A stretch of DNA of 64,000 nt from Pseudomonas sp. Q2-TVG4-2 (GTDB taxonomy: Bacteria; Pseudomonadota; Gammaproteobacteria; Pseudomonadales; Pseudomonadaceae). Shown piece after piece: positions 1 to 8,551 of the stretch. The first letter of the stretch is position 1. Each line of letters starts with the position of its first letter. The DNA lies in assembly GCF_013620795.1 (NCBI RefSeq), contig NZ_LGLW01000006.1, forward strand, positions 62,001 to 126,000, read 5' to 3'. Under the pieces are notes generated by a model. That model saw nothing but the letters and a program-made list of their open reading frames with translations. It was not told where the DNA came from and did no database searches. Position numbers and translations under genes: made by a program.

Positions 1-569
1 AGCGCAACACCCTGGAAACCCAGGTCAAGGCCACCATCAACCTGGACGGCACCGGCAAGAGCCGCTTCGCCATCGGCGTGCCCTTTCTCGAGCATATGCT
101 CGACCAGATCGCTCGTCACGGCCTGATCGATCTGGATATCGAGTGCCAGGGCGATCTGCACATCGACGACCACCACACCGTGGAGGACGTCGGCATCACC
201 TTGGGCCAGGCGTTTGCCAAGGCCGTTGGTGACAAAAAGGGCATGACCCGCTATGGGCATTCCTACGTGCCGCTGGACGAAGCGCTGTCGCGCGTGGTCG
301 TCGACTTTTCGGGGCGCCCGGGTCTCCAGATGCATGTTCCCTATACTCGCGCGACCGTCGGCGGCTTCGATGTCGATCTGTTCCAGGAGTTCTTCCAGGG
401 CTTCGTTAACCACGCGCTGGTCACCCTGCATATCGACAATCTGCGAGGGCACAACACCCACCATCAGATCGAAACCGTGTTCAAGGCCTTTGGCCGAGCG
501 CTGCGCATGGCAGTGACACTCGATGAGCGCATGGCCGGGCAGATGCCGTCGACCAAGGGTTGCCTGTGA
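1..569 (+). CDS. hisB: Imidazoleglycerol-phosphate dehydratase, 5' end cut by window
   Basis: HisB removes water from imidazole glycerol phosphate in histidine synthesis, in the cytoplasm. The frame is already open at base 3 and reads through to TGA at 567-569, so only the first few residues are missing. The family's metal-binding histidine clusters are visible: [12 protein letters not shown] and DIHHTVED-type ([12 protein letters not shown]) near the start, and GHNTHHQIE near the end. It is the monofunctional form, with no phosphatase domain in the visible part. Its stop overlaps the hisH start by one base (TGATG), which indicates translational coupling in a his operon. Confidence 0.96.
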   Translation, partial: RNTLETQVKATINLDGTGKSRFAIGVPFLEHMLDQIARHGLIDLDIECQGDLHIDDHHTVEDVGITLGQAFAKAVGDKKGMTRYGHSYVPLDEALSRVVVDFSGRPGLQMHVPYTRATVGGFDVDLFQEFFQGFVNHALVTLHIDNLRGHNTHHQIETVFKAFGRALRMAVTLDERMAGQMPSTKGCL

Positions 570-1207
570 TGCAGACGGTCGCTGTCATCGATTACGGCAT
601 GGGTAACCTGCACTCGGTCGCCAAAGCGCTTGAGCATGTCGGCGCCGGCCGGGTCCTGGTTACCAGCGATGCTCAGGTGATTCGCGAAGCCGATAGGGTA
701 GTGTTCCCCGGCGTCGGCGCGATTCGCGATTGCATGGCCGAAATTCGCCGCCTGGGATTCGACGAGCTGGTGCGTGAAGTCAGCGTTGATCGTCCCTTTC
801 TCGGTATCTGCGTGGGCATGCAGGCGTTGATGGAGCGTAGCGAGGAGAACGGTGGTGTGGATTGCATCGGCCTGTTCCCCGGTCAGGTGCGCTTCTTCGG
901 CAAGGATCTGGAAGAGGGCGGTGAGCGCCTGAAAGTGCCGCACATGGGGTGGAACGAGGTAGAACAGGCGATCGCTCACCCGCTCTGGCACAACATTCCC
1001 GCCGATGGCCGTTTTTATTTCGTGCACAGCTACTACGTCGAGGCGGGCAATTCACGACAGGTAGTCGGTCGCGGCCATTACGGCAAGGAGTTCGCTGCCG
1101 CGTTGGCCGACGGTTCGCGCTTCGCCGTGCAGTTCCATCCCGAGAAGAGCCACACCCACGGCCTGCAACTGCTGCAGAACTTCGCCGCCTGGGATGGTCG
1201 CTGGTAA
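569..1207 (+). CDS. hisH: Imidazole glycerol phosphate synthase, glutaminase subunit
   Basis: HisH hydrolyses glutamine and passes ammonia to HisF. The 212-residue protein starts [14 protein letters not shown]. It carries the class-I amidotransferase nucleophile in FLGICVGMQ (Cys81) and the His/Glu pair in QFHPEKSH near the C-terminus. I chose ATG 569 over an upstream TTG in frame because it gives the family's usual N-terminus and overlaps the hisB stop. The stop TAA is followed directly by the next gene's ATG at 1208. Its partner hisF lies about 1.1 kb downstream. Confidence 0.97.
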   Translation: MQTVAVIDYGMGNLHSVAKALEHVGAGRVLVTSDAQVIREADRVVFPGVGAIRDCMAEIRRLGFDELVREVSVDRPFLGICVGMQALMERSEENGGVDCIGLFPGQVRFFGKDLEEGGERLKVPHMGWNEVEQAIAHPLWHNIPADGRFYFVHSYYVEAGNSRQVVGRGHYGKEFAAALADGSRFAVQFHPEKSHTHGLQLLQNFAAWDGRW

Positions 1208-1468
1208 ATGAGCCGGGCCAAGCTCAAGCCGCCGCTCCTGACGCTGGATTCCGCTCAGGAACAGGCTGCGCAGCAGACGATCAAGCGCTTTTTGGAGGAT
1301 CGTTTCGAGCTGGAGCTCGGCTCGTTCGAGGCGCAGGAAGTGCTTGATCTGGTCGCCCGTGAAATTGCTCCGCTCTATTACAACAAGGCGATCTTCGACG
1401 TGCAGACGCACCTGAAGGAAAGGTTCGAAAGCATCGAAAGCGACTTGTGGGCGCTCGAGAAGAGCTGA
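1208..1468 (+). CDS. DUF2164 family small protein in the his operon
   Basis: An 86-residue soluble protein that I place in the DUF2164 family by its length and by the segment [22 protein letters not shown] followed by [10 protein letters not shown]. It has no signal peptide or membrane segment. It starts immediately after the hisH stop (TAA then ATG) and ends 35 bases before hisA, so it is co-transcribed with the histidine genes. No function is known to me. The position between hisH and hisA is, from memory, shared by other Pseudomonas, so it may be a passenger or may act with the pathway. Confidence 0.85.
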   Translation: MSRAKLKPPLLTLDSAQEQAAQQTIKRFLEDRFELELGSFEAQEVLDLVAREIAPLYYNKAIFDVQTHLKERFESIESDLWALEKS

Positions 1469-1503
1469 CCTTAACCGACACCCGATTTGAACAGGTTCGA
1501 GCC

Positions 1504-2247
1504 ATGCTGATTATTCCCGCAATCGATCTCAAGGATGGCGCCTGTGTGCGTCTGCGTCAGGGGCTGATGGATGACGCCACGGTGTTTTCCGATGACCCGG
1601 TAGCCATGGCCGCCAAGTGGGTTGAGGCCGGTTGCCGCCGTCTGCATCTGGTGGACCTCAACGGTGCCTTCGAAGGGCAGCCAGTCAACGGCGAGGTGGT
1701 CACGGCGATTGCCAAGCGTTACCCGAACCTGCCGATCCAGATCGGCGGCGGCATCCGCTCGCTGGAAACCATCGAGCATTACGTGCGCGCCGGCGTCAGC
1801 TACGTGATCATCGGTACCAAGGCGGTCAAGCAGCCGGAATTTGTCGGCGAAGCCTGCCGGGCCTTCCCGGGCAAGGTCATCGTCGGACTGGATGCGAAAG
1901 ACGGGTTCGTCGCCACCGACGGCTGGGCTGAAGTCTCCAACGTGCAGGCGGTCGACCTGGCGCGCCGCTTCGAGGCCGATGGCGTCTCGGCGATCGTCTA
2001 TACCGACATCGCCAAGGACGGCATGATGCAAGGCTGCAACATCGAAGCCACGGTCGCTCTGGCCAACGCCAGCCGCATCCCGGTGATCGCCTCGGGCGGC
2101 ATCCACAATATCGGCGATATCCAGAAGCTGCTCGACACCAATACCCCCGGGATCATCGGCGCCATCACCGGCCGCGCCATCTACGAGGGCACCCTCGATG
2201 TGGCCGAGGCGCAGGCGCTCTGCGATCTCAAATTTAAAGACGAGTAA
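1504..2247 (+). CDS. hisA: Phosphoribosylformimino-AICAR ribotide isomerase
   Basis: HisA catalyses the Amadori isomerisation ProFAR to PRFAR, the substrate of HisF/HisH. The protein has 247 residues, the normal length, and starts [12 protein letters not shown] with the catalytic Asp in AIDLKDG. The second catalytic Asp is in [10 protein letters not shown], and phosphate loops GGGIRS and ASGGIHN follow, as in a half-barrel duplication. The open frame extends upstream to 1447 into the DUF2164 gene, but ATG 1504 gives the family start. An 88-base gap with an inverted repeat separates it from hisF. Confidence 0.97.
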   Translation: MLIIPAIDLKDGACVRLRQGLMDDATVFSDDPVAMAAKWVEAGCRRLHLVDLNGAFEGQPVNGEVVTAIAKRYPNLPIQIGGGIRSLETIEHYVRAGVSYVIIGTKAVKQPEFVGEACRAFPGKVIVGLDAKDGFVATDGWAEVSNVQAVDLARRFEADGVSAIVYTDIAKDGMMQGCNIEATVALANASRIPVIASGGIHNIGDIQKLLDTNTPGIIGAITGRAIYEGTLDVAEAQALCDLKFKDE

Positions 2248-2258
2248 TAAGTCATGAA

Positions 2259-2296
2259 CTGGAAGCCGGAAGCCAAGCAGCTCGACCGGCTTCCAG
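2259..2296. repeat. Palindromic repeat, AGCTGGAAG family, copy 1
   Basis: Arms CTGGAAGCCGG (2259-2269) and CCGGCTTCCAG (2286-2296) are perfect 11-base inverted repeats around a 16-base loop, between hisA and hisF. Related arms occur at about 8510, 11507 and 21037. Degenerate pieces (CTTCTGG, GCTTCAAGCTC) continue up to 2325. It may form a stem-loop in the his transcript. Confidence 0.75.
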
Positions 2297-2335
2297 CTTC
2301 TGGACCCAAAGCTTCAAGCTCTTCCGGAGAAAAGC

Positions 2336-3106
2336 ATGGCCCTCGCCAAACGCATCATCCCTTGCCTCGACGTGGACAACGGCCGCGTGGTTAAGGGCGT
2401 CCAGTTCGAAAACATCCGCGATGCCGGCGACCCGGTGGAGATCGCCCGTCGTTACGACGAGCAGGGTGCCGACGAGATTACTTTTCTCGACATCACCGCC
2501 AGCGTCGACAACCGCGATACCACGCTGCACACCGTCGAACGCATGGCCAGCCAGGTATTCATTCCGCTGACCGTGGGCGGTGGCGTGCGCAACGTGCAGG
2601 ACATTCGCAACTTGCTCAATGCCGGCGCCGACAAAGTGTCGATCAACACCGCCGCGGTGTTCACGCCGGAATTCGTCGGCGAGGCTGCCGAGCGCTTCGG
2701 CTCGCAATGCATCGTCGTGGCGATTGATGCCAAGCGGGTATCCAAGCCGGGCGAAGCGCCGCGCTGGGAGATCTTTACCCATGGCGGCCGCAAACCCACC
2801 GGGCTGGACGCAGTGCTCTGGGCGCAGAAGATGGAGGCGCTGGGCGCTGGCGAAATCCTGTTGACCAGCATGGACCAGGACGGCGTCAAGAGCGGCTACG
2901 ACCTGGGCGTCACGCGCGCTATCAGCGAGGCGGTGCGTATCCCTGTGATCGCTTCCGGTGGCGTCGGCAATCTAAAACATCTGGCCGATGGCGTCATCGA
3001 GGGCAAGGCTGACGCGGTGCTGGCGGCCAGCATCTTCCACTTCGGCGAATACACCGTACCGGAAGCCAAGGCCTACATGGCCAGCTGTGGCATCGTCATG
3101 CGCTGA
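2336..3106 (+). CDS. hisF: Imidazole glycerol phosphate synthase, cyclase subunit
   Basis: HisF closes the imidazole ring using ammonia from HisH, giving IGP and AICAR. The 256-residue barrel starts [21 protein letters not shown], with the catalytic Asp in CLDVDNG and the second in [13 protein letters not shown]. Phosphate loops are VGGGVRN and ASGGVGN. The start follows a GGAGA ribosome site at about 2325. It is the last his gene here. No T-rich terminator follows; about 70 bases separate it from the next gene on the same strand. Confidence 0.97.
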   Translation: MALAKRIIPCLDVDNGRVVKGVQFENIRDAGDPVEIARRYDEQGADEITFLDITASVDNRDTTLHTVERMASQVFIPLTVGGGVRNVQDIRNLLNAGADKVSINTAAVFTPEFVGEAAERFGSQCIVVAIDAKRVSKPGEAPRWEIFTHGGRKPTGLDAVLWAQKMEALGAGEILLTSMDQDGVKSGYDLGVTRAISEAVRIPVIASGGVGNLKHLADGVIEGKADAVLAASIFHFGEYTVPEAKAYMASCGIVMR

Positions 3107-3175
3107 GCCTGCTTCGAATAAAACTTTCAGGGACGTAGTCGGGCGGTTCGCGCCCGTATTCAAGGAACTCAAGCA

Positions 3176-3928
3176 ATGTTCAAGTCCACGCTTCTTGCCT
3201 TGGCGGCCAGCCTGACGCTGGCCGCTGCCGCTGCCGCTGCTCAGGCCGCACCGGAACAAATCGATCTGCTTACTGAGAACTTCCCGCCCTACAACATGGC
3301 GGCTGACGGCAAGAACTTCGCCCGAGATGAAAATATCAAGGGTATCGCCACCGATATTATTCGGGAGATGTTCCAGCGGGCCGGTGTCGATTACACCTTG
3401 ACCTTGCGCTTCCCCTGGGAGCGCATCTACAAGATGGCTCTGGAAACGCCAGGGTATGGCGTGTTCGTGACGGCTCGGCTGCCTGAGCGTGAAGCGCTGT
3501 TCAGGTGGGTAGGGCCCATCGGGCCGGATGACTGGGTGCTGCTGGCGCGCGCCGATAGCGCCATCGAGCTCAACAGTCTGGAGCAAGCCAGGCAGTATCG
3601 GGTTGGCGCTTACAAGGGTGACGCCATCGGTGAGCATCTCGTGGCCCAGGGGCTGCAACCCGCGCTGGCGCTGCGTGATCAAACCAACGTCGAGAAGCTG
3701 CAGAACGGCGCTATTGATCTCTGGGCGACGGGCGATCCAGCCGGACGCTTCCTGGCGAAGCAGCAAGGCGTAAATGGACTCAAGCGAGTGCTGCGTTTCG
3801 ACAGTGCTGAGCTGTTTCTAGCGCTGAACAAGCAGGTTTCCGACGAGACGGTCGAAAAGCTGCAGGCCGCGCTGGACCAGATGCGCGCAGACGGTACGGT
3901 AAATACCATCACCGGCCGCTACCTCTGA
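3176..3928 (+). CDS. Periplasmic solute-binding protein (SBP_bac_3 type), copy 1
   Basis: A 250-residue exported protein with a signal peptide (residues about 1-24, long Ala-rich core ending AQAA). The mature part is a family-3 extracellular solute-binding fold: LTENFPPYNMA, GIATDIIREMFQRAG and LRFPWERIYKMA are typical. It is closely similar to the product of 4228-4974. Neither has a permease or ATPase gene nearby, so they may serve a distant transporter or act as sensors. The ligand cannot be read from the sequence; polar amino acids are the usual family ligands. Confidence 0.85.
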   Translation: MFKSTLLALAASLTLAAAAAAAQAAPEQIDLLTENFPPYNMAADGKNFARDENIKGIATDIIREMFQRAGVDYTLTLRFPWERIYKMALETPGYGVFVTARLPEREALFRWVGPIGPDDWVLLARADSAIELNSLEQARQYRVGAYKGDAIGEHLVAQGLQPALALRDQTNVEKLQNGAIDLWATGDPAGRFLAKQQGVNGLKRVLRFDSAELFLALNKQVSDETVEKLQAALDQMRADGTVNTITGRYL

Positions 3929-4227
3929 CCGGTCAGACTGACTGGCGATAGACCCTCACCGCTGCAACGCCTCGATCCAGGGGTACTCGATTGCAGAGCG
4001 TGCGCTGATTTCCTCGCGCTTCGCCGCCCCCGTCTGCAAGCCAGGCAGCACCATGTATGCTGATGATGATGGCAAAATGATGCACGAATTTTGTGCGTCA
4101 CGTCTCATCTAGAGGGCGGCCGCGCTGCGTCTGGTTCACAAGTTGCTACACCTAACGAAGCGGCAGCCGCACGGCACGTGTCGGCGGGCTGTCGCCCTGA
4201 AGCACTTGCAGACGTGGGGGAAGTTTG
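3929..4227. other. Intergenic gap with a possible gene remnant on the minus strand
   Basis: This gap between the two binding-protein genes holds no convincing gene on the plus strand. On the minus strand an open frame of 50 codons runs from ATG (CAT at 4106-4108) to TGA at 3956-3958. Its last 20 residues (KREEISARSAIEYPWIEAL) look protein-like rather than random, while the front half does not. It could be a real small protein or the decayed tail of a lost gene. No ribosome site is obvious. The last 20 bases carry the GGGGGAAG ribosome site of the next gene. Confidence 0.3.
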
Positions 4228-4974
4228 ATGAGACGAATTCTAGCGGCCGGACTGCTGATGCTAATGGCCGCCTCGGCCAAGGCTGCACTGCCGGACGACT
4301 ACAAAATGGTGCTGCTGACCGAGAATTTTCCGCCGTTCAATATGGCGGCTGATGGTAAGAACTACGCGGCGGACAGCAACATCAGCGGAATCAACGCCGA
4401 CATCGTGCGCGAGATGTTCAAGCGTGCCGGAATTACCTACAGCCTGACGCTGCGTTTTCCCTGGGAGCGCATCTACAAGCAGGTGCTGGAGCAGCCGGAC
4501 CAGGGACTATTTTCCACCACCTATACGCCGGAGCGTGAGCCACTGTTCAAGTGGGTCGGACCGCTCGCCAGTACCGGTTGGGTATTGCTGGCACCGCCCG
4601 GTAGTCCGTTGCGTTTGAGTTCGCTTCAGCAGGCGCAGCAGTACCGGGTCGGCGCCTACAAGAACGACGCGGTAAGCCAGCATCTGGAAGCCAACGGATT
4701 CAAGCCGATCAATTCACTGCGCGACCAAGAAAACATCGGCAAGCTGCTCAAGGGGCAAATAGATCTTTGGGCCACCACCGATCCGGTCGGCCCCTACCTG
4801 GCCAAGCAGGAAGGGGTGAGCGGGCTCCCTACGGTATTGCGCTTCAACGATGCGCAGCTGTTCCTCGCGTTCAACAAGCAGACGCCAGACGAAGTCGTTA
4901 CGCGGCTGCAGAGCGCTTTGGACGAGATGAGGGGTGACGGCGCGATCGATGCCATTATGCGCAGCTACCTCTGA
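4228..4974 (+). CDS. Periplasmic solute-binding protein (SBP_bac_3 type), copy 2
   Basis: A 248-residue exported binding protein, parallel in sequence to the product of 3176-3928 along its whole length (LLTENFPPFNMAADGKNY, SLTLRFPWERIYKQ, GAYKNDA, DLWAT). The signal peptide covers about residues 1-19 (MRRILAAGLLMLMAASAKA). ATG 4228 is preferred to the in-frame TTG at 4225 because GGGGGAAG lies at the right distance. The two genes are a tandem duplication with about 300 bases between them. No transport partner genes are adjacent. Confidence 0.85.
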   Translation: MRRILAAGLLMLMAASAKAALPDDYKMVLLTENFPPFNMAADGKNYAADSNISGINADIVREMFKRAGITYSLTLRFPWERIYKQVLEQPDQGLFSTTYTPEREPLFKWVGPLASTGWVLLAPPGSPLRLSSLQQAQQYRVGAYKNDAVSQHLEANGFKPINSLRDQENIGKLLKGQIDLWATTDPVGPYLAKQEGVSGLPTVLRFNDAQLFLAFNKQTPDEVVTRLQSALDEMRGDGAIDAIMRSYL

Positions 4975-4983
4975 CTAGAATCC

Positions 4984-5796
4984 TTAGCGGTAAACGCCGA
5001 GCGTGCCATGGGCAACCGTTGCGCGGTTGCCTCGGGTGGCAATCATCTGACCGATATCCACCCAATCGATCCCCTGAGCACGCAGGCGCGGCAATTCCTG
5101 CTCCAGCAACGCCAAAGTGCTCGGGTACGGATGCCCGATAATAACCACCGAGCCCTGCTTGCGAGCCAGACGGACAGCTGTGCGGAACTGCGCAGCAACG
5201 GCGGCGGGACTGGGGTCGTCATCAAGGAAAATATCGCGCGATAGGCTGGCCAAGCCGACTCGCTGCGCGGCGGCGGCGGCCACCGTTCTGGCGTTGGTGC
5301 GGCTGTCGAGAAAGAACAGATGGCGCTGCTGCAGTTCGCTCATCAAGGACGCCATGGGCTGCTGTTGATCCGTCATCTGGCTGCCCATGTGATTGTTCAC
5401 TCCGCTAGCGTGCGGGACCTTTGCCAGCGCGCTGTGCAGACGACGAGTCAGCTCCGCCTGCTCCAGCTGCGGTTGCCAGGCGTAGGGGCCGCCAGCGGGT
5501 GCCATGGGCAGGTGCAACATGATCGTTTTACCTGCGGCATTGGCCCGCTCAGCCAGTTTTGTGGCGTGGCGGCTGTCTGGAAGAATCGCCATGGCGACCG
5601 GGCCGGGCAGGGCAAGAACGCGTGCGTCCTGAGCCGCATGCTGGCCCAGATCATCAATCACCAGAGCCAGTTTGGGCATCCGCGAGATGGTTGCCAGGCG
5701 TTCCGTTCCATCTGTGGGGTCGGCGTCGGCATCCGGTGCGCCAATCATCAGCAGCGGTGCGAGAAGCCCCAGCAGTAGGTATGTCGCCTGGGGCAC
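4984..5796 (-). CDS. Divergent polysaccharide deacetylase family protein (YibQ-like)
   Basis: A 270-residue protein with an N-terminal signal segment (LLLGLLAPLLMIGAP). It then has the DUF610/YibQ core: PKLALVIDDLGQ, AILPDSRHATKLA, MLHLPMAP, GVNNHMGSQMT and FFLDSRT. The fold is a polysaccharide-deacetylase-like barrel of unproven activity in the periplasm. The start is GTG at 5796, two bases after the ctpA stop, so it is translated with ctpA. Gene order gpmI-envC-ctpA-yibQ on one strand is characteristic of Pseudomonas and suggests a role in peptidoglycan remodelling with EnvC. Confidence 0.88.
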   Translation of the reverse strand: MPQATYLLLGLLAPLLMIGAPDADADPTDGTERLATISRMPKLALVIDDLGQHAAQDARVLALPGPVAMAILPDSRHATKLAERANAAGKTIMLHLPMAPAGGPYAWQPQLEQAELTRRLHSALAKVPHASGVNNHMGSQMTDQQQPMASLMSELQQRHLFFLDSRTNARTVAAAAAQRVGLASLSRDIFLDDDPSPAAVAAQFRTAVRLARKQGSVVIIGHPYPSTLALLEQELPRLRAQGIDWVDIGQMIATRGNRATVAHGTLGVYR

Positions 5797-5798
5797 CG

Positions 5799-7136
5799 TT
5801 ATTGGCCGCGGGTGAGGTTCAATCCCTTGAGCAGATTCAGTGCCTGGCCGAGCTGGAAATCTTCATCCTGCGGGCGTGGCGAATCGCTGGCGATTGGCGT
5901 GCTGGTGGGGCGCTCCGGGCCGCCGTTGCCATTGCCCAGATGACCGGCCAGATCCGCCTCGCGAACGCCTTCGACGGCCTGTTCACGGGTGAGCTTGGCG
6001 CGGGTTACCTGAATATCCGGCTCGATGCCCTGGGCCTGGATGGAGCGGCCATTCGGGGTGTAATAGAGCGCCGTGGTCAGCTTCAATGCGCGGTCATTGT
6101 TCAGTGGCAGTACGGTCTGCACCGAGCCCTTACCGAAGCTATCGGTCCCCATGACAACGCCACGCTTCTGATCCTGCAGGGCGCCGGCAACGATTTCGGA
6201 GGCAGAGGCGCTGCCGCCGTTGATCAGCACGACCAGTGAAACGCCTTCGCTGGCGTCGGCCGGGTCGGCGTTGAAGCGCAGCTCGGAATTGGCGATGCGG
6301 CCTTTGGTATAGACGATCAGGCCGTCGGTGAGGAAATGATCGGATACTTCGACCGCCGCCTGCAGCACACCGCCCGGGTTGTTGCGTAGATCGAGCACCA
6401 GTCCGTTGAGCTGCCTACCGTTTTCCTTGCGCATTTTTGCCAGTGCTTTACCGACTTCTTCGCCGGTATTGATCTGGAATTGCGTCACACGCAGATAGCC
6501 GTAGCCGGGCTCGAGCATCTGGCTTTTGACGCTGTTGACCTTGATCACCGCCCGGGTGAGCTTGACCGAGAAGGGCTTGCCACCTTCGCGTACAAGTGAC
6601 AACGAAATGTCGCTGCCTGGTTTGCCGCGCATCATCCCGACGGCGTCCATCATGGACATGCCTTTGGTCGGCTTGCCGTCGATCTTGACGATCAGGTCGC
6701 CGGCCTCGATGCCGGCCTTCGACGCTGGTGTGTCGTCAATCGGCGAGACCACCTTGATGAAGCCGTCTTCGATACCGACTTCAATCCCGAGGCCACCGAA
6801 CTCGCCGCTGGTGCTTTCCTGCAATTCTGCAAAGGCTTCCGGCTCGAGATAGGCCGAGTGCGGGTCGAGATTACTGAGCATGCCTTTGATGGCGTTTTCC
6901 AGTAGGGTCTTGTCATCGACCGGCTCGACGTAAGCGGCCTTGATCCGGTCCAGCACCTCGGCGAAGGTGCGCAGCTCATCCAGCGGCAACGGTGCCTTGT
7001 TGCTCGGGGCATCCAGCGTAATCGGCTCCGGTGCCAGCTCTGCGGGTGGTTGCTGGGCCCAGGCACCACCGTGCATCCCTAGCAAAATGGCCAGGGCCAG
7101 TGTAGATGGTTGGGCGAAACGGCGCAGGTGCTGCAT
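5799..7136 (-). CDS. ctpA: Carboxyl-terminal processing protease, S41 family
   Basis: A 445-residue periplasmic serine protease. It has a signal peptide (about 1-27, ending AWA), a PDZ domain (about 110-195, GLGIEVGIEDGF) and the S41 catalytic domain. The Ser/Lys dyad is visible as Ser311 in GGSASASEI and Lys336 in DSFGKGSVQT. From established work, CtpA of Pseudomonas degrades peptidoglycan cross-link hydrolases and needs an outer-membrane lipoprotein partner. It lies between envC and the YibQ-like gene in one minus-strand cluster. Confidence 0.95.
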   Translation of the reverse strand: MQHLRRFAQPSTLALAILLGMHGGAWAQQPPAELAPEPITLDAPSNKAPLPLDELRTFAEVLDRIKAAYVEPVDDKTLLENAIKGMLSNLDPHSAYLEPEAFAELQESTSGEFGGLGIEVGIEDGFIKVVSPIDDTPASKAGIEAGDLIVKIDGKPTKGMSMMDAVGMMRGKPGSDISLSLVREGGKPFSVKLTRAVIKVNSVKSQMLEPGYGYLRVTQFQINTGEEVGKALAKMRKENGRQLNGLVLDLRNNPGGVLQAAVEVSDHFLTDGLIVYTKGRIANSELRFNADPADASEGVSLVVLINGGSASASEIVAGALQDQKRGVVMGTDSFGKGSVQTVLPLNNDRALKLTTALYYTPNGRSIQAQGIEPDIQVTRAKLTREQAVEGVREADLAGHLGNGNGGPERPTSTPIASDSPRPQDEDFQLGQALNLLKGLNLTRGQ

Positions 7137-7177
7137 GTCTGACTCCAGTTATGAGGGGGCGCTTTAGCCGAACCGGC

Positions 7178-8437
7178 TTATCCTTGCGCACGACACCATT
7201 GTGCCGGATCGCTCGGGCGACCCTGTTGGCGAATGGCGAAATACAGTGCGGCAGACTCTTGCCCGCCACTGGTTCCTACGGTGGCGATTGGATCGCCTGC
7301 CTTGACGATTTCTCCGGCGTCGCGCAGTAGGCTCTGGTTGTGACCGTACAGACTCAGGTAACCATTGCCATGGTCGAGGATCACCAGCAGACCGGCACCG
7401 CGCAGCCAATCGGCAAACACCACTCGACCACCGTGCACAGCGCGCACTTGGGTGCCAACATCCGCACCGATCAAGACGCCGTCCCACTTGGTTCGAGCGT
7501 CTCCGCCGCGTGGAGTGCCATAACGAGCGACCAGCCGTCCATCCACCGGCCAGGGCAGCTTGCCTTTGGCGCTGGCGAACGGGCCGCCGAAACTTCCGCC
7601 GGCGCTTGAGACGATCGGGCCGGACGGTGTCGAGTGGTTACCACCGGCGCGCTGCTGACGTGCCTCTTCTTCTCGTGCCAGAGCCAGCGCTCGCTGACGC
7701 GCCTGCTCAGCCTCGCGCGCTTGGCGTGCAAGGGTTTGTTCGATAGTTTTGAGGACGCGCTCAAGCTGCGCCTGTTCCTGTTTTCGGGCCTTGAGCTTCT
7801 GATCGCGGCTGGAGAAGTCCCGGTCGAGTTTGGCCAGCGCCAGCTGGCGCTCCTTGCGCACTTCGTCGAGCTGCGCGCGGCGCTCTTTCAATCCATCCTG
7901 CTGCTCGGCAAGAGTCGCTTGCTGCTTCTCGATGCCGGTCTGGACATTAGCCAGTTGGCTGAGGGTTTGGTTGAAATCTGCGACCTGCTCGAAACGAGCC
8001 TTGCTGAGATAGTCGTAGTAGGTCAGGGTCCGGCTGAATTTTTCCGGGTTCTGCTGGTTGAGCAACAACTTCAGATATTCCTGGCGACCGCTCTGATAGG
8101 CGGCGCGTGCCTGGATTCCAATCAGGCGCTGCTGTTCGATGCGGGCGCCTTCGAGGGTGGTCTTTTCTTCGTTGAGACGTTCCAGCTCCGCTTCGCTGCG
8201 ATCGATTTCCTGCTGCAGAGAGTCGACCTGTTTCTCCAGCTGGCCCATCTCGCTTTCGGTGGTCTGCAGCTGCTTCTGCACCGCAGATTTCTCCTGCTCG
8301 ATCTGCTTGAGCAGTTTCTGCAGTTCGGCCACGTCCTGGCGTGCCGCTTCGATCTGTTTGCGAGCATCGGCGCGCTCGTCCGCCATGGCTGAGCCAAGCA
8401 GGCAGGAGAGCGCGAATGCGAGAAGAATACGAGGCAT
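7178..8437 (-). CDS. envC: Murein hydrolase activator EnvC (coiled coil plus degenerate LytM)
   Basis: A 419-residue protein with a signal peptide (about 1-19). A long coiled coil rich in Q, E and K follows (about 22-270), then a C-terminal LytM/M23 domain (about 300-415). The LytM active-site residues look degenerate: the HxxxD site reads KWDGVLI and the HxH site reads LYFAIR. This matches EnvC, which activates amidases rather than cutting murein itself. It lies 41 bases upstream of ctpA. It should act at the division septum in the periplasm. Confidence 0.93.
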   Translation of the reverse strand: MPRILLAFALSCLLGSAMADERADARKQIEAARQDVAELQKLLKQIEQEKSAVQKQLQTTESEMGQLEKQVDSLQQEIDRSEAELERLNEEKTTLEGARIEQQRLIGIQARAAYQSGRQEYLKLLLNQQNPEKFSRTLTYYDYLSKARFEQVADFNQTLSQLANVQTGIEKQQATLAEQQDGLKERRAQLDEVRKERQLALAKLDRDFSSRDQKLKARKQEQAQLERVLKTIEQTLARQAREAEQARQRALALAREEEARQQRAGGNHSTPSGPIVSSAGGSFGGPFASAKGKLPWPVDGRLVARYGTPRGGDARTKWDGVLIGADVGTQVRAVHGGRVVFADWLRGAGLLVILDHGNGYLSLYGHNQSLLRDAGEIVKAGDPIATVGTSGGQESAALYFAIRQQGRPSDPAQWCRAQG

Positions 8438-8509
8438 GGGAGGGCGTAACCGAGAATTTAGCGACCGCGGTAGTATGCCTAAAAAAGCGGCTTGAAGCTT
8501 GAAGCCCCG

Positions 8510-8551
8510 AGCTGGAAGTAGAGCCTGGCTTCCAGCTTCCAGCTTCCAGCT
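8510..8551. repeat. Palindromic repeat, AGCTGGAAG family, copy 2, with tripled arm
   Basis: Left arm AGCTGGAAG (8510-8518) can pair with any of three tandem CTTCCAG units at 8529-8551. A degenerate GCTTGAAGCTTGAAG stretch precedes it. The last unit runs into the gpmI stop codon (8550-8552), so the repeat forms the very end of gpmI and its 3' untranslated region. Confidence 0.7.
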
